Below, piece by piece: positions 45,580 through 54,823 of a stretch of DNA of 64,000 nucleotides. The DNA comes from Bacillota bacterium (GTDB lineage: Bacteria; Bacillota; Sulfobacillia; Sulfobacillales; Sulfobacillaceae): positions 1 to 64,000 of the forward strand of contig JAPNUR010000015.1 in the NCBI GenBank assembly GCA_026627385.1, written 5' to 3'. Under the pieces are notes generated by a model, which saw only the letters and a program-made list of their open reading frames with translations, was not told the origin of the DNA and did not search any database. Made by a program: the position numbers and the translations under genes. Each line of letters opens with the position of its first letter. Positions within the stretch are counted from its first letter, which is position 1.

Positions 45580-47406
45580 TTAAGGGGACGGCTCGACTTC
45601 CAAAACCGCAAGGCTGCTGGCCGGCAAGGAAATTTCCCACTCGGGCGCGCCATGGAGATGAACCTGCACCACGTGGCCCGCCAGCGTGGTCGAATAAACA
45701 TGATTCGTCGTATCATGCGGCAATAAATTTAAGAGCATGGCGCGGGGAATGGCCAACGTTCCGTGATACGCAAGGTTCCCAACGTTGGAAAGGACAATAA
45801 AGGCTTTGTCTTTCGCCACGCTGGCAAACGCCTCGATCTCAGCACTCGCGGGACTTAAGACAAATTCCGCCGGCAGCCGAGGAAATTCCTCCTGAGCCAC
45901 GGAGAACGCGGCACTGGAATTCGGATTGGCCAAGCTGGGGCCTGGAATAATCGTTCCGCCCCCTGCCACAAATGCGTGCAACAGATGGACTAAACGCGGA
46001 TTCAGCGTGGACGCTTTCATGTCGCTGTTCCAGTCAACAATGATCTTAAAACTTTTCAAATTCACCGCCCCGTTGAGCACGGAGAGGTCGCTAAACACGT
46101 TGGCAGCGGGCCGAAGAACCCGCAGGTAATACCCTAAGGTGGACAAATCGCCTGGCAAGCCCGTCGCGTTATTCAGATAGTACTCTTGGTCGTAGCCCAG
46201 CATAATCCCGATCTTGTATTGGGGCAGCGATCCTTGGACCTGGCTCAAGACCTTGTGCCATCGCACGTACAAGGGATACGTCCTGGGTTCGTATGAGGGT
46301 TGGTCACCTGGCCCCCCGTAAAGGTAATAATCGACTCCATCCCGAAAACGTCCTTCGAGGGGGTACTGTCCCAGCCACTGCGCCAGCTGCTCCGGAGTCC
46401 CCGGTACCGGCGTCCACTCGGTGAGCAGCGGCACCTTGTAGGCTTGCGACAAGAACCCGAACAAAGCGGCAAAACTGGTATGACTATCCGTATCCATGTT
46501 GACCACCGCATGATACTGTTTGGCCAACGCAAAAACAGTGTCCGGCACATTGCCTAGTTGGCTATCGTTGGCGATCCCTCCCCCATAGTAGATGTACAAC
46601 GGTTTTTGGGTAACTTGTCGGGCGGCTGCCAAGAGACGCCCGAGCAACGTCTTATAGCTCCACAAGCGAAATTGTTCGTAGATAAAAAAGAGCGGCTGCC
46701 CCGGGGTAAACGCCGGCACATCGGCAAACGTCTTGTAGGTCGCTCGCGTATCCCGATCGAATGTCTCAATGGTGCGGTACCGGAGAGCTAACCACCGATG
46801 AAACTCCCTGACGTCTTGTGGAGCATATCCTGCCCATCCGTTGGGGCCATAACCCGCGTCCAGCCATCCATAATCAATGTACGCTCCGCCGTAGGCAGGA
46901 GACTGGTTCAAATCTTTAATCGTCTCCTGAACGTATGCGGCGTAGTCGCGAAACGCCCTTTGGCTCCAAAACGCTGGCTCTTGTCCCGGTTCGCCGTCGC
47001 TCAGAATCTCGGGGCCTCCCGGCAGCCAAGGGGGAGGATTTCCGCTATACCCGTACTCCCAGAAAATAGGCACCAATTTTAGTCCCGTTTCCTGGCAGTC
47101 GTGGAGATAAGTATTTAATGTGCGAAAGTTAAAGCGGCCAGGCTCTGGCTCTACGGCCAACCAATTCATGTTGATTTCGACTCCTGTAATGCCTTCCCCA
47201 GCCAATTGCCGAAAGGTACTGAGTTCCCATGGATGCGTGCCGTGATCCCAAAGAATTTGGGTCATCCAGAGCGGCTGTGGTGCCTGGGAGACGTGAGGCG
47301 CCGCGCCTGCTCCGGTAGCAAGAGTTGACACGACCGCCGTGCCAACAGCCAGCAATGCAGCTCGACTGGTGGCTGGTTTCGCCCGAGAATGCCTGTTTTG
47401 AAACAT
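45580..47406 (-). CDS. Secreted glycoside-hydrolase-like TIM-barrel protein
   Basis: A 608-aa exported protein. Residues 1-36 are a signal peptide ending near AGAA. Residues about 45-400 look like a clan GH-A TIM barrel related to GH42/GH5-type glycosidases: NMNWLAVEPEPGRFNF early, and LLTEWTP near 320, where the nucleophile Glu would lie. The usual NE acid/base pair is not seen; YIDYGWLDAGYG is at the matching place, so activity may differ. A Rossmann-like segment and a beta-rich tail follow, as in GH42. It is last in the DeoR-led operon and may release the sugar that the other gene products use. Confidence 0.65.
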   Translation of the reverse strand: MFQNRHSRAKPATSRAALLAVGTAVVSTLATGAGAAPHVSQAPQPLWMTQILWDHGTHPWELSTFRQLAGEGITGVEINMNWLAVEPEPGRFNFRTLNTYLHDCQETGLKLVPIFWEYGYSGNPPPWLPGGPEILSDGEPGQEPAFWSQRAFRDYAAYVQETIKDLNQSPAYGGAYIDYGWLDAGYGPNGWAGYAPQDVREFHRWLALRYRTIETFDRDTRATYKTFADVPAFTPGQPLFFIYEQFRLWSYKTLLGRLLAAARQVTQKPLYIYYGGGIANDSQLGNVPDTVFALAKQYHAVVNMDTDSHTSFAALFGFLSQAYKVPLLTEWTPVPGTPEQLAQWLGQYPLEGRFRDGVDYYLYGGPGDQPSYEPRTYPLYVRWHKVLSQVQGSLPQYKIGIMLGYDQEYYLNNATGLPGDLSTLGYYLRVLRPAANVFSDLSVLNGAVNLKSFKIIVDWNSDMKASTLNPRLVHLLHAFVAGGGTIIPGPSLANPNSSAAFSVAQEEFPRLPAEFVLSPASAEIEAFASVAKDKAFIVLSNVGNLAYHGTLAIPRAMLLNLLPHDTTNHVYSTTLAGHVVQVHLHGAPEWEISLPASSLAVLEVEPSP

Positions 47407-47553
47407 TGGCCGCCCCTCTCTCCCCTCGCGGTAGGAAGTGGTCCAAAGGCTGTCTCTCTCTTGTCACTACCATATCACATGTCACCCGACTGTCGGTGGC
47501 AAGATGGCCGCGACCACCAATGTGTGACCATAGTACTGCGTTCTTAGCACAGC

Positions 47554-48456
47554 TTAGCGGCGCACGGCCGTGATTCCTAAGAGAATGCCCACCACGGCAA
47601 CCCCTATGCCGACGGCATGCCAGAGGCTGAGCGGCTCGTGCAGCACCACGACGGATAGCCCCACGGTTACCGGCAATTCTACCGAAGATAAAATGGTGGA
47701 GGTGGTTGATCCCAGCGTTGCCGCCCCGTAACTCGCCAAAGCAACGGGCAGCATGAGGCCAAAGATTCCGATGAGTCCGCTGGTCGCAATCAGGAGAATC
47801 GCATGGTGCACCGACAGATTGGCGAGAAAGCGATAAGGGCGGTACACCGCTAGGGCAACCAGCAACCCGATGAATGCCACAATACTGCCCCGATCCTGGA
47901 TTCTATGATTTTCCGTGGTGCGGCTATAGAGCAAAATCGTGAGCGCATACGACAAAGCGGCGCCGAATCCAAAAATGATGCCGCGCACTGTGGCCCCGTG
48001 CCTTGCGGCTTCAAGAGGCCAATTGACCAAAACAGTCCCGGCCAAAATTACCACGACACTGATCCACTGCTGCGCAACGAGGGAACGGCGCGCAAAAAGC
48101 CAGGTAATCACCGGTGCCATCCAGACAAACTGAAACAGCAAAATGACGGCCACTTGAGGATTTAGCCAGCGGATACATTGATAGTACGAAATGGCGGTTG
48201 CCGCCATCAACCCCCCGATGAGCCAGTCATCCCCCTGCTTGGCGCCGCCATTGGTGCGACGCCGGGTCAGCCCATGCCAAATGCCAAATGCCAACAGGGG
48301 CACGACGTATTGGAACACCGTCAGTTGGGCCACAGCCAGTCCGTGGAGTGTGCCCCATTTAACCAGGATGGTCACAAACCCGTAAGAAGCGCCCGCCATT
48401 AACAGCGCCGCGTAACTCGTGGGCTTGACTTGCCGTATCCCGTCTTGCTGTTTCAT
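47554..48456 (-). CDS. EamA/DMT family transporter
   Basis: A 300-aa membrane protein with ten hydrophobic segments in two EamA halves; the second begins near IIFGFGAALSYALTILLYSR and includes the typical E in SSVELPVTVGLS. DMT carriers move amino acids, sugars or metabolites, often outward. The ATG at 48456 is preferred, although its ribosome binding site is weak. It lies between the FGGY kinase and the secreted glycosidase-like gene in one operon. Confidence 0.85.
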   Translation of the reverse strand: MKQQDGIRQVKPTSYAALLMAGASYGFVTILVKWGTLHGLAVAQLTVFQYVVPLLAFGIWHGLTRRRTNGGAKQGDDWLIGGLMAATAISYYQCIRWLNPQVAVILLFQFVWMAPVITWLFARRSLVAQQWISVVVILAGTVLVNWPLEAARHGATVRGIIFGFGAALSYALTILLYSRTTENHRIQDRGSIVAFIGLLVALAVYRPYRFLANLSVHHAILLIATSGLIGIFGLMLPVALASYGAATLGSTTSTILSSVELPVTVGLSVVVLHEPLSLWHAVGIGVAVVGILLGITAVRR

Positions 48457-48523
48457 GGTGCAGCGCGACCTCGGCCATCGCCATTCCGACATGGGGGGAG
48501 CCGGACACGCCAGGTTTTCTGAC

Positions 48524-50014
48524 TCACGGGTCCCGCACGCTCAGGCTAGCAAGGCGGGGAAATAGCGCTTGGGTCGCCTTGTATAGATCGCGAAAGACAC
48601 GGTAGCCTTGTTCGTAGATGGTCGCACTGCGCTCGTCGGGTTCCACCAGATCACGATATTGGATGATCTGTTCTCCGAGGACACCCCCCAAGCGGTCGAC
48701 CGCTTCCGCAGCCGCCAATGCCGTGCCCACCGCCGATGCGGCGCGCTGACGCAGTGGAGCCACCGGCTTGCCGAGCACGTCGGCGATGATGCGAACCCAG
48801 AGTGCGCTCGTGGCACCGCCATCGCCAATAACCAAGCGGCGGATCCGCACTTGAGCCTCCTCAAACACGTCCACGTGGTGGCGAAAAGCATACGCTACCC
48901 CTTCTAGAATTGCCCGGTAAAGGTGGGGGGCCCGGTGGCTCAATGTCAATCCCAAAATTGTCCCCCGGGCTTGGCCGTCAAAAATGGGGCTCTTTTCGCC
49001 CGCAAAGTACGGCAAAAGGATAAGACCGTCACTCCCGGGAGGAACGGTGGCAGCCAATTGGTCCAATTCTTGCCACGACAGATGGGACGCATTGACAAAC
49101 TCTAACACCCATGGCAGCAGCGCGCCACTTGTTGCCATACACCCGTTGGGAAGGTACTGGCCCGGAACCAGATGATAGTCCATGAACCATTGCGGACTTG
49201 GTCGCCAGGCGTCATCGCACACTAAGATATCGCCGGCGCTGCCCAATTTGATGAGACAGTCGCCCACTGACCGTAATCCCGATCCCAGCGCCGCGGCGAC
49301 GTGATCAGCGCCAACCAACACCACCGGCGCGTTCCGAAAACACGATGCTTCGCCTGTCGGATCGTGGATGAGTTCGCCTACGATGCTCCCGGGAGGAACC
49401 ACCGGTGCAAACCACGCGCCGTTGATGCGTGCCGCCTCGCAGTATTCCGGCACCCAGGATTGAGTGTGATAATCCCATAACCCGCTTTCGAGGGCCCAAT
49501 TCGCATCCAGGCGCCACACCCCGCTTAACAAGCCGGCAAGGTACTCTGCCGAGCCTACGAGATGGCGGACGCGCGCCATCACGTCAGGTTCACGATCCCA
49601 GAGCCAGCGCACGCGCGGTCCCACGTGTTGCACACTGGGCCGGCTGCCGACGCGCTGTACCACCTCATCGACGGTAAACGGCCAGCTTCGCACGTAAGCC
49701 TCGCTCCGGCTATCATTTTGCAAGATGGCATGGCGCAACGGCTTCTTCTGGCTATCAAGCAATAACACTGCGGGAATCATGCCGCTTAAGCCCAAAGCCT
49801 TAACGCGGTGGGTCTTGCCTCCGTACTGGCTCAATTTCCGAAAAATCTCCCCTAACGCTTGCCACCAAGTGTCAGGATTATGCTCTAATCCTCCGCCCTC
49901 GATCACCACCGGACGATAAGTGGCTGTAGCTTCGTGCACATGGCCTTCGCGGTCAATGAGCACCGCTTTCATTCCACTCGTTCCAATATCAATCCCCACA
50001 TAGGCGTCAACCAT
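48524..50014 (-). CDS. FGGY family carbohydrate kinase (xylulokinase-like)
   Basis: A 496-aa kinase (family usually 480-520). GIDIGTSGMKAVLID is the N-terminal ATPase phosphate loop, GLSGMIPAVLLLD follows, and the C-terminal IGDGGATSALWVRIIADVLGKPV signature is intact. It phosphorylates a free sugar or polyol in the cytoplasm. Motifs are closest to xylulokinase/gluconokinase types, but substrate cannot be fixed. The ATG at 50014 overlaps the end of the M20 gene by 8 bases, indicating coupling. Confidence 0.92.
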   Translation of the reverse strand: MVDAYVGIDIGTSGMKAVLIDREGHVHEATATYRPVVIEGGGLEHNPDTWWQALGEIFRKLSQYGGKTHRVKALGLSGMIPAVLLLDSQKKPLRHAILQNDSRSEAYVRSWPFTVDEVVQRVGSRPSVQHVGPRVRWLWDREPDVMARVRHLVGSAEYLAGLLSGVWRLDANWALESGLWDYHTQSWVPEYCEAARINGAWFAPVVPPGSIVGELIHDPTGEASCFRNAPVVLVGADHVAAALGSGLRSVGDCLIKLGSAGDILVCDDAWRPSPQWFMDYHLVPGQYLPNGCMATSGALLPWVLEFVNASHLSWQELDQLAATVPPGSDGLILLPYFAGEKSPIFDGQARGTILGLTLSHRAPHLYRAILEGVAYAFRHHVDVFEEAQVRIRRLVIGDGGATSALWVRIIADVLGKPVAPLRQRAASAVGTALAAAEAVDRLGGVLGEQIIQYRDLVEPDERSATIYEQGYRVFRDLYKATQALFPRLASLSVRDP

Positions 50015-51329
50015 TCGTCGCCCACCCCTTGTCTCCACCGTCTACGCCGCACCAACTGACCACCAAGTCGAAAAGGGCTGCCACGGTTTTCGCAAGGGAC
50101 GATAAAGACACCCATTCGTCAGTGCCATGGATATGGCCTCCATCCGGACCAAAGATCACACTAGGACTTTTCGCATGGCGCACCGTGTGGCGCAAATCGT
50201 TGCCACCCCCGCCAGTCACCCAAGGAGACTGGTGATAGACGCGCTGCAGCGATTGGGCTGCCGTGCGCACGAACACATCGTCAACCGGGGTGGCCGCTGA
50301 CTCGTAACGCAAACCAAACCGCTCAATGCGCGGAGGATGATCTTTCAGCCACGGGTGAGCCGCCGCCGCCGTGTTCAAGTAGCGCTCGAACTGGTCCATA
50401 ACCTCGTCAATGCGTTCCCCGGGCAAACACTCAATGGTGCCCTCCATGACCGCCGTACGCGGAATTGTCGACGGCCAATTGCCCGCGTACACGCGACACA
50501 CCGCCGCTGGAAGCTTGGTAGCGTGATCCGCATACAGCGGATCCGTCACCTGAGCCTCCCGCATGTCGGAGTACCGCTCGACGGCGTGGTAAAGATGCAT
50601 CAACGGTCCAATGGGGTTTACCAGTTCGCGTTGATACTCAACACCGCCGTCTGCGGGCGCCTCCACCGTCACCCGAAAAAATTGGGCACCCCGGGATGAA
50701 ACCAGAAGAACCGGCGCCGCGCCCCGAACCAATCCCATGTCGGCAGCAGCCGGTTCCAGATAGGCCGTGCCGTCCCCACGGATCCCCTTTAAGCAACAGG
50801 CTAACGTGTGATTGCCGGTTTCCTCCTCGTCAGCCACACTTTGAATAATGAGATCGCCTTGAAGGGAGAGGTTGAGCTCGCGAAGGGCGGCACATACCGC
50901 CCACATCGCGACCAATCCCGCTTTCATATCGAGGCTGCCCCGCCCATATAACCGATCGCCGTCCCGAATCGGATTCCATGGATCGTAAGTCCACGGCTGA
51001 TCGTCAACGGGCACGACATCCACGTGCCCGTTCAACACCAGTGATCGCCCGCGTCCGCGGCCCCGACGGTAACCCGTCACCACGGGAATTTCCGGCAGCA
51101 CCGCACGGGCTGGCAACACATAGTCAGGATGCCAGGGCAATTCGGGAAGCAACGACGGTTCCCAAACTTCCACGTCCACCCCAAGTTCCCGAAACGCGCG
51201 CGCCACTTTCAATTGCATCTGGCGTTCTACACCGGAACCCACCACGCTCGGGATCTGAATCCATTGGCTGAGGAGATGCTCCCACTCCGGTTGCAGCTCC
51301 TCCAAGACCTTGATTACCCGTTCGCGCAT
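50007..51329 (-). CDS. M20 family metal-dependent amidohydrolase/deacylase
   Basis: A 440-aa protein of the ArgE/DapE/ACY1/CPG2 family. Zinc-site motifs: NGHVDVVP near 100, GRGSLDMKAG near 130, and VADEEETG near 165 with the general-base EE. A dimerisation domain lies between about 210 and 330, and a last His is in GPDGGHIHG. Such enzymes remove acyl groups from N-acyl amino compounds or cleave small peptides. AAAGGAG precedes the ATG at 51329. It follows an APC permease gene by 52 bases, so it may deacylate what that permease imports. Confidence 0.9.
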   Translation of the reverse strand: MRERVIKVLEELQPEWEHLLSQWIQIPSVVGSGVERQMQLKVARAFRELGVDVEVWEPSLLPELPWHPDYVLPARAVLPEIPVVTGYRRGRGRGRSLVLNGHVDVVPVDDQPWTYDPWNPIRDGDRLYGRGSLDMKAGLVAMWAVCAALRELNLSLQGDLIIQSVADEEETGNHTLACCLKGIRGDGTAYLEPAAADMGLVRGAAPVLLVSSRGAQFFRVTVEAPADGGVEYQRELVNPIGPLMHLYHAVERYSDMREAQVTDPLYADHATKLPAAVCRVYAGNWPSTIPRTAVMEGTIECLPGERIDEVMDQFERYLNTAAAAHPWLKDHPPRIERFGLRYESAATPVDDVFVRTAAQSLQRVYHQSPWVTGGGGNDLRHTVRHAKSPSVIFGPDGGHIHGTDEWVSLSSLAKTVAALFDLVVSWCGVDGGDKGWATNG

Positions 51330-51381
51330 TGTCCCTTGGCTCCTTTCATCCGACCTAGCTGCCATACGTAAAATCTGCTGT

Positions 51382-52812
51382 CTAAATGTCACCACCGCGG
51401 GATGTGAGCGACTGCTCTACCAGTTCTTCCGGCGTCGCCCAATGCCATCCTCGATGGGCTAGCAGTGCGACGATAATGCCCACCACCACAACTCCCAACG
51501 AGGTTTCAATATACCCTAAGGGTTGCAAGACAATCACGACGATGCTGGGAATGATGACAGCCAGCGGCACCAACGGAAACCAGCGAAAAGCGCCGTGGTT
51601 CTCAACGCGCATACGCCCCTTGACACGCCAGTAGAAATACATGGCACCGAAACTAACAAAGATGTAGGTAATCATAATTGTCACACCCGTAAAGGACAAC
51701 AGCGTGCTAAGGGAGGTGACCCACACCGTTACGATCGACGGCACTAACCAGATGAGTGTGGCCATATAGGGCACCCCACGCCGATCGACGCGTCCGAGCC
51801 ACCGTCCGAGCCAGGCGCCAAAATTCCCGTCAAGTGCGGCATTCATGACCAAACGGCTGGATTCTAGATAGCTGGCCAGTCCCCCGTTAAACGACGATAC
51901 GAACATGTACAACAAAAACACCGGCGCAATCCCCGGCAAGGCATGCACCAGCGCCGCTTCCCCGGGAATGGCAGCGTTCAATTCGTAGGAAAAATGATGG
52001 TCGATGAGCAATACCATCGGCATCGCAATCACGTAAACGAGAGCGGAAATGACGGCCGCGCGAACCACCGCCGGAATAATTTTCCGGAAGTCTTGCATTT
52101 CTTCCGCATAGTGGATAGCGCTCTCGTACCCCGACAGGGCAAACATGGCCCCCGGCAGAGCCGCAATCAAGGCGCCTATGCCGATGGCGTGGCCAAAGTG
52201 GTTGCCCACCAAGGCGCGCGGATAGGATAAGAGGACGCTAATCGGCACCTTCATATGCGTGACCGCAATAATAATCCACACCACAGTAAAGGCTAACTCA
52301 AAAATCAAGAAGATTTCCGAAACCAAACCCGAGTCGCGAACATTGAGCAATGACAGCCCCAACATAATCAAGATGAGGATCGATGCCAATAACGGAACGG
52401 GCATGATGTAGTGCACATCATTGAGAAAGCTTGCCGCAGGTACCGCCAAAGTGGATACCACAAGAACCCAATTAAGCAGGGTTAAAATGATATACATAGT
52501 ACCGGCAGGCGCTCCCACGGCCATGCGGAAGGTTTCGTACCCTCCGCCGGAATTGGGGAAATAGCGGGCCATCGTGGAAAACGCGTAGGCGTTGGCGATA
52601 GCTAACAGTCCCGCAGCAATGAAGATCCAGACTAGCCCTGTGCCTGCTTGACCGGCAATGGTTCCGTAAAGGATAAAAATCGACTCAAACGGCGCCACGC
52701 TGGCAATCCCTAATGCCACTGTATGAAACACCGTCAGTTGACGCCGCATCCCATGGTGACTTACACTACCGAGGGATGTCGACGCGGTGTGTTGAGAGGA
52801 TGTATGCGACAC
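51382..52812 (-). CDS. APC-superfamily permease
   Basis: A 476-aa membrane protein with 12 predicted segments. GIASVAPFESIFILYGTIAGQAG is the first helix, and PGAMFALSGYESAIHYAEEM is the family segment around helix 6, with the usual Tyr-Glu. These carriers bring in amino acids or other cationic or amine compounds. It is in the DeoR-led operon between the BtpA-like and M20 genes. The protein is distinct from the permease at 8742. The substrate is presumably the N-acylated compound handled by the neighbours, which is inference. Confidence 0.88.
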   Translation of the reverse strand: MSHTSSQHTASTSLGSVSHHGMRRQLTVFHTVALGIASVAPFESIFILYGTIAGQAGTGLVWIFIAAGLLAIANAYAFSTMARYFPNSGGGYETFRMAVGAPAGTMYIILTLLNWVLVVSTLAVPAASFLNDVHYIMPVPLLASILILIMLGLSLLNVRDSGLVSEIFLIFELAFTVVWIIIAVTHMKVPISVLLSYPRALVGNHFGHAIGIGALIAALPGAMFALSGYESAIHYAEEMQDFRKIIPAVVRAAVISALVYVIAMPMVLLIDHHFSYELNAAIPGEAALVHALPGIAPVFLLYMFVSSFNGGLASYLESSRLVMNAALDGNFGAWLGRWLGRVDRRGVPYMATLIWLVPSIVTVWVTSLSTLLSFTGVTIMITYIFVSFGAMYFYWRVKGRMRVENHGAFRWFPLVPLAVIIPSIVVIVLQPLGYIETSLGVVVVGIIVALLAHRGWHWATPEELVEQSLTSRGGDI

Positions 52813-52965
52813 TCCGTATCACTCCTTGTCAATCACAATTGCTCACACCTCGGCAGAACGTTGTTTCGAATCCTGCCGCGCGTGCATACGTCGTCGGACA
52901 CCCACTTGCGGTGAAGAAACGCTGGCCCGTATCTTCACCGCATTCATTGCCTTTTCAGCTCCACT

Positions 52966-53823
52966 TTAGCGGGGCCGCTCGGGGCTCTGCCAATCATGCA
53001 AGAGTCCTTCCTCGCGCAAATGGCTCCGGGCCGCGTGCACGGCATCCATCAAGCGGCTCACCCGCCGCGGATCAACCGGATTGAACGTCACGCCATTCAC
53101 CTTGAGCGCCGTGCCCACAATGGCCCCGTCGGCTACGCGGAGAATCTCGTCCACCGTATCCGGGGTCAACCCGGTATTGCTAAAGACGGGAACGTTCACG
53201 GCCTGGCGCACCGCAGCCAAGAGGTTGGGATCGACACCCACTCCGGTCATCATTCCTGAGACGCACAAAGCATCCGGCAAACTGGAAAACGCCACGGAGC
53301 GGGCCACATCAACTAAGGCGCGCTGGTCAATAGAACTCGCGAACTCCGCGTTAATGTTAAACAGCAGATGGACGTCGTTGGCGCCAAGGTTTCGGCGATG
53401 GCGCAGCGCGGCCCCAGCTTGCGGAACCCACCACCCCATATCGCTGGCGTAGGTACCCGTAAACACCTCGCGGACAAACGAGGCGGAAACCGCATGAGCC
53501 ACACTGATGGCAGCAATCGGGTCCCACAAAATATCCACCCCAAACGGCACCCTAATCTCTGGTCGCACTCGGCCAATCACGTAGCTCATGGCCGCTACGG
53601 TTTCTGACTCGCTGTCAATGACGTACGGCCTATCATTTTCGTTGCAGAACATCACGGCATCAATACCGCCAGACTGCAGCGCCTCCACATCCTTTGCCGC
53701 AGCCTCGACAATGGCTTCCATGCCTCGCTGATTGTCATACAGGGGGCTACCTGGCAGCGGCAGCAAATGAACCATGCCGATAATCGGCTTTTCCTGACCA
53801 AACACTGATGCGATCCACGACAT
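52966..53823 (-). CDS. BtpA/SgcQ family TIM-barrel protein
   Basis: A 285-aa protein of the BtpA family. IIGMVHLLPLPGSP near the N-terminus, DAVMFCNENDRPY, GVDILWDP and NTGLTPDTVDEILRVADGAIVGTALK are the family signature. The fold is a TIM barrel related to phosphate-binding enzymes. SgcQ lies in an E. coli sugar operon, while BtpA was linked to photosystem I stability in cyanobacteria; the enzymatic reaction is not established. Its ATG overlaps the DeoR stop as TAATG, so both are made together. In a catabolic operon an aldolase/isomerase-like role is plausible. Confidence 0.88.
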   Translation of the reverse strand: MSWIASVFGQEKPIIGMVHLLPLPGSPLYDNQRGMEAIVEAAAKDVEALQSGGIDAVMFCNENDRPYVIDSESETVAAMSYVIGRVRPEIRVPFGVDILWDPIAAISVAHAVSASFVREVFTGTYASDMGWWVPQAGAALRHRRNLGANDVHLLFNINAEFASSIDQRALVDVARSVAFSSLPDALCVSGMMTGVGVDPNLLAAVRQAVNVPVFSNTGLTPDTVDEILRVADGAIVGTALKVNGVTFNPVDPRRVSRLMDAVHAARSHLREEGLLHDWQSPERPR

Positions 53824-54605
53824 TACCCTAACCGCCTTTCACTGCGCCTCGCGGGCACAATCTTGACGTCCACCTGCTCCTGCAACGTGTCGAGGAGTTG
53901 GGGATCTAATCCGTCGTCCGTAATCACCATATCGAGGGCGTCCAGCGGCGCAATGGACGTCAAAGACGTGCGACCGTATTTCGACGAGTCGAGCACGGCA
54001 ATCACGCGAGTCGACTGTTCCATAAACACCCGTTTAATATCGACGTCGTCCATCGAAAAGTCCATCACGCCCTGTTCTAAGGACCACGCCGAGGCTCCTA
54101 GAAAGAAGAGATCATAGTGGTACTGCTGCACCACTTGACGGGCAATCGTGCCCGTCAGTGATTGCTCCTTGGGGCGGTAATGCCCTCCCACTAAAAACGT
54201 GGTGCAATTTCCCTGCCCAAGAACCTGCGCATGCGGCAGCGAGGCGGTAAAGACCACTAGGTCAGACCGTTGGCGAATGGCTTCAGCCAAGAAGTAGGTC
54301 GTGGATCCGACGTCTAGGGCCACCACCAACCCTGGGTCAATAAGGTCCGCAGCCGCCAACGCAATGGCCTGCTTTTCGGCGACCTGGTGACGCCGGCGTT
54401 CCTTCCACGCTTCGTCATAGGCCACCGGTTGCTGAAGGACGGCACCCCCACGAACGCGCTGAACCACCCCTTCGGCAGCCAACGTGGCGAGGTCGCGGCG
54501 TACCGTAGCTGGTGAGACGCCGAGCGCCTGAGTCAGTTCTTGGACGGAGATATCGGGCTGTTGTTCCAATAACTGCAACAAGGCCCGCCTTCGTTTGTAG
54601 GTCAT
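53823..54605 (-). CDS. DeoR family regulator
   Basis: A 260-aa repressor. The N-terminal helix-turn-helix is VQELTQALGVSPATVRRDLATLAAEGVVQRVRGGAV (about 20-55), and the rest is the DeoR sugar-phosphate-sensing domain with ALDVGSTTYFLAEA. It is the first gene of the operon and translationally coupled to the BtpA-like gene. GAGGG lies five nt before the ATG. The inducer is probably a phosphorylated intermediate made by the FGGY kinase. It likely also controls the divergent DegT gene. Confidence 0.92.
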   Translation of the reverse strand: MTYKRRRALLQLLEQQPDISVQELTQALGVSPATVRRDLATLAAEGVVQRVRGGAVLQQPVAYDEAWKERRRHQVAEKQAIALAAADLIDPGLVVALDVGSTTYFLAEAIRQRSDLVVFTASLPHAQVLGQGNCTTFLVGGHYRPKEQSLTGTIARQVVQQYHYDLFFLGASAWSLEQGVMDFSMDDVDIKRVFMEQSTRVIAVLDSSKYGRTSLTSIAPLDALDMVITDDGLDPQLLDTLQEQVDVKIVPARRSERRLG

Positions 54606-54643
54606 AATATCCCTCTGTGATAAATGTAGGTTCGTTCTAGCTG

Positions 54644-54674
54644 ATTATATAGATCACGATGTGCTAGAAGTCAA
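54644..54674 (-). promoter_or_regulatory. Promoter of the DeoR-led operon
   Basis: Read leftward: TTGACT (54674-54669), 17 bases, TATATA (54651-54646), with an overlapping TATAAT (54649-54644). It lies about 40 bases before the DeoR start. Confidence 0.6.
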
Positions 54675-54678
54675 TCAA

Positions 54679-54754
54679 TTTATGATTATTCGTATTGGCC
54701 AATTGATTTTACTAAGAGATATTGATGATTTGATCTGATTGTTTTATGATTGCT
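54679..54754. promoter_or_regulatory. Repeated DeoR operator candidates between divergent genes
   Basis: TTTATGATTATT (54679-54690) and TTTATGATTGCT (54743-54754) are direct repeats 64 bases apart, about six helical turns. Further TGATT units lie between them (54724-54740). Spaced repeats of this kind are typical for DeoR-family repressors, which loop DNA. They lie between the leftward promoter and the rightward DegT gene. Confidence 0.5.
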
Positions 54755-54823
54755 ATTGATTGCCGGGAATATCAAAGCGTCTCATCTGTGCCCGGGGTTT
54801 CCCATTTGTAAGGAGGAGTGTTG

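Noticed and set aside
45050-45640. 196-codon leftward frame before the secreted glycosidase-like gene
   Set aside because: Its first part overlaps the end of the real gene in another frame; only the last 50 residues look protein-like, too little for a gene call.
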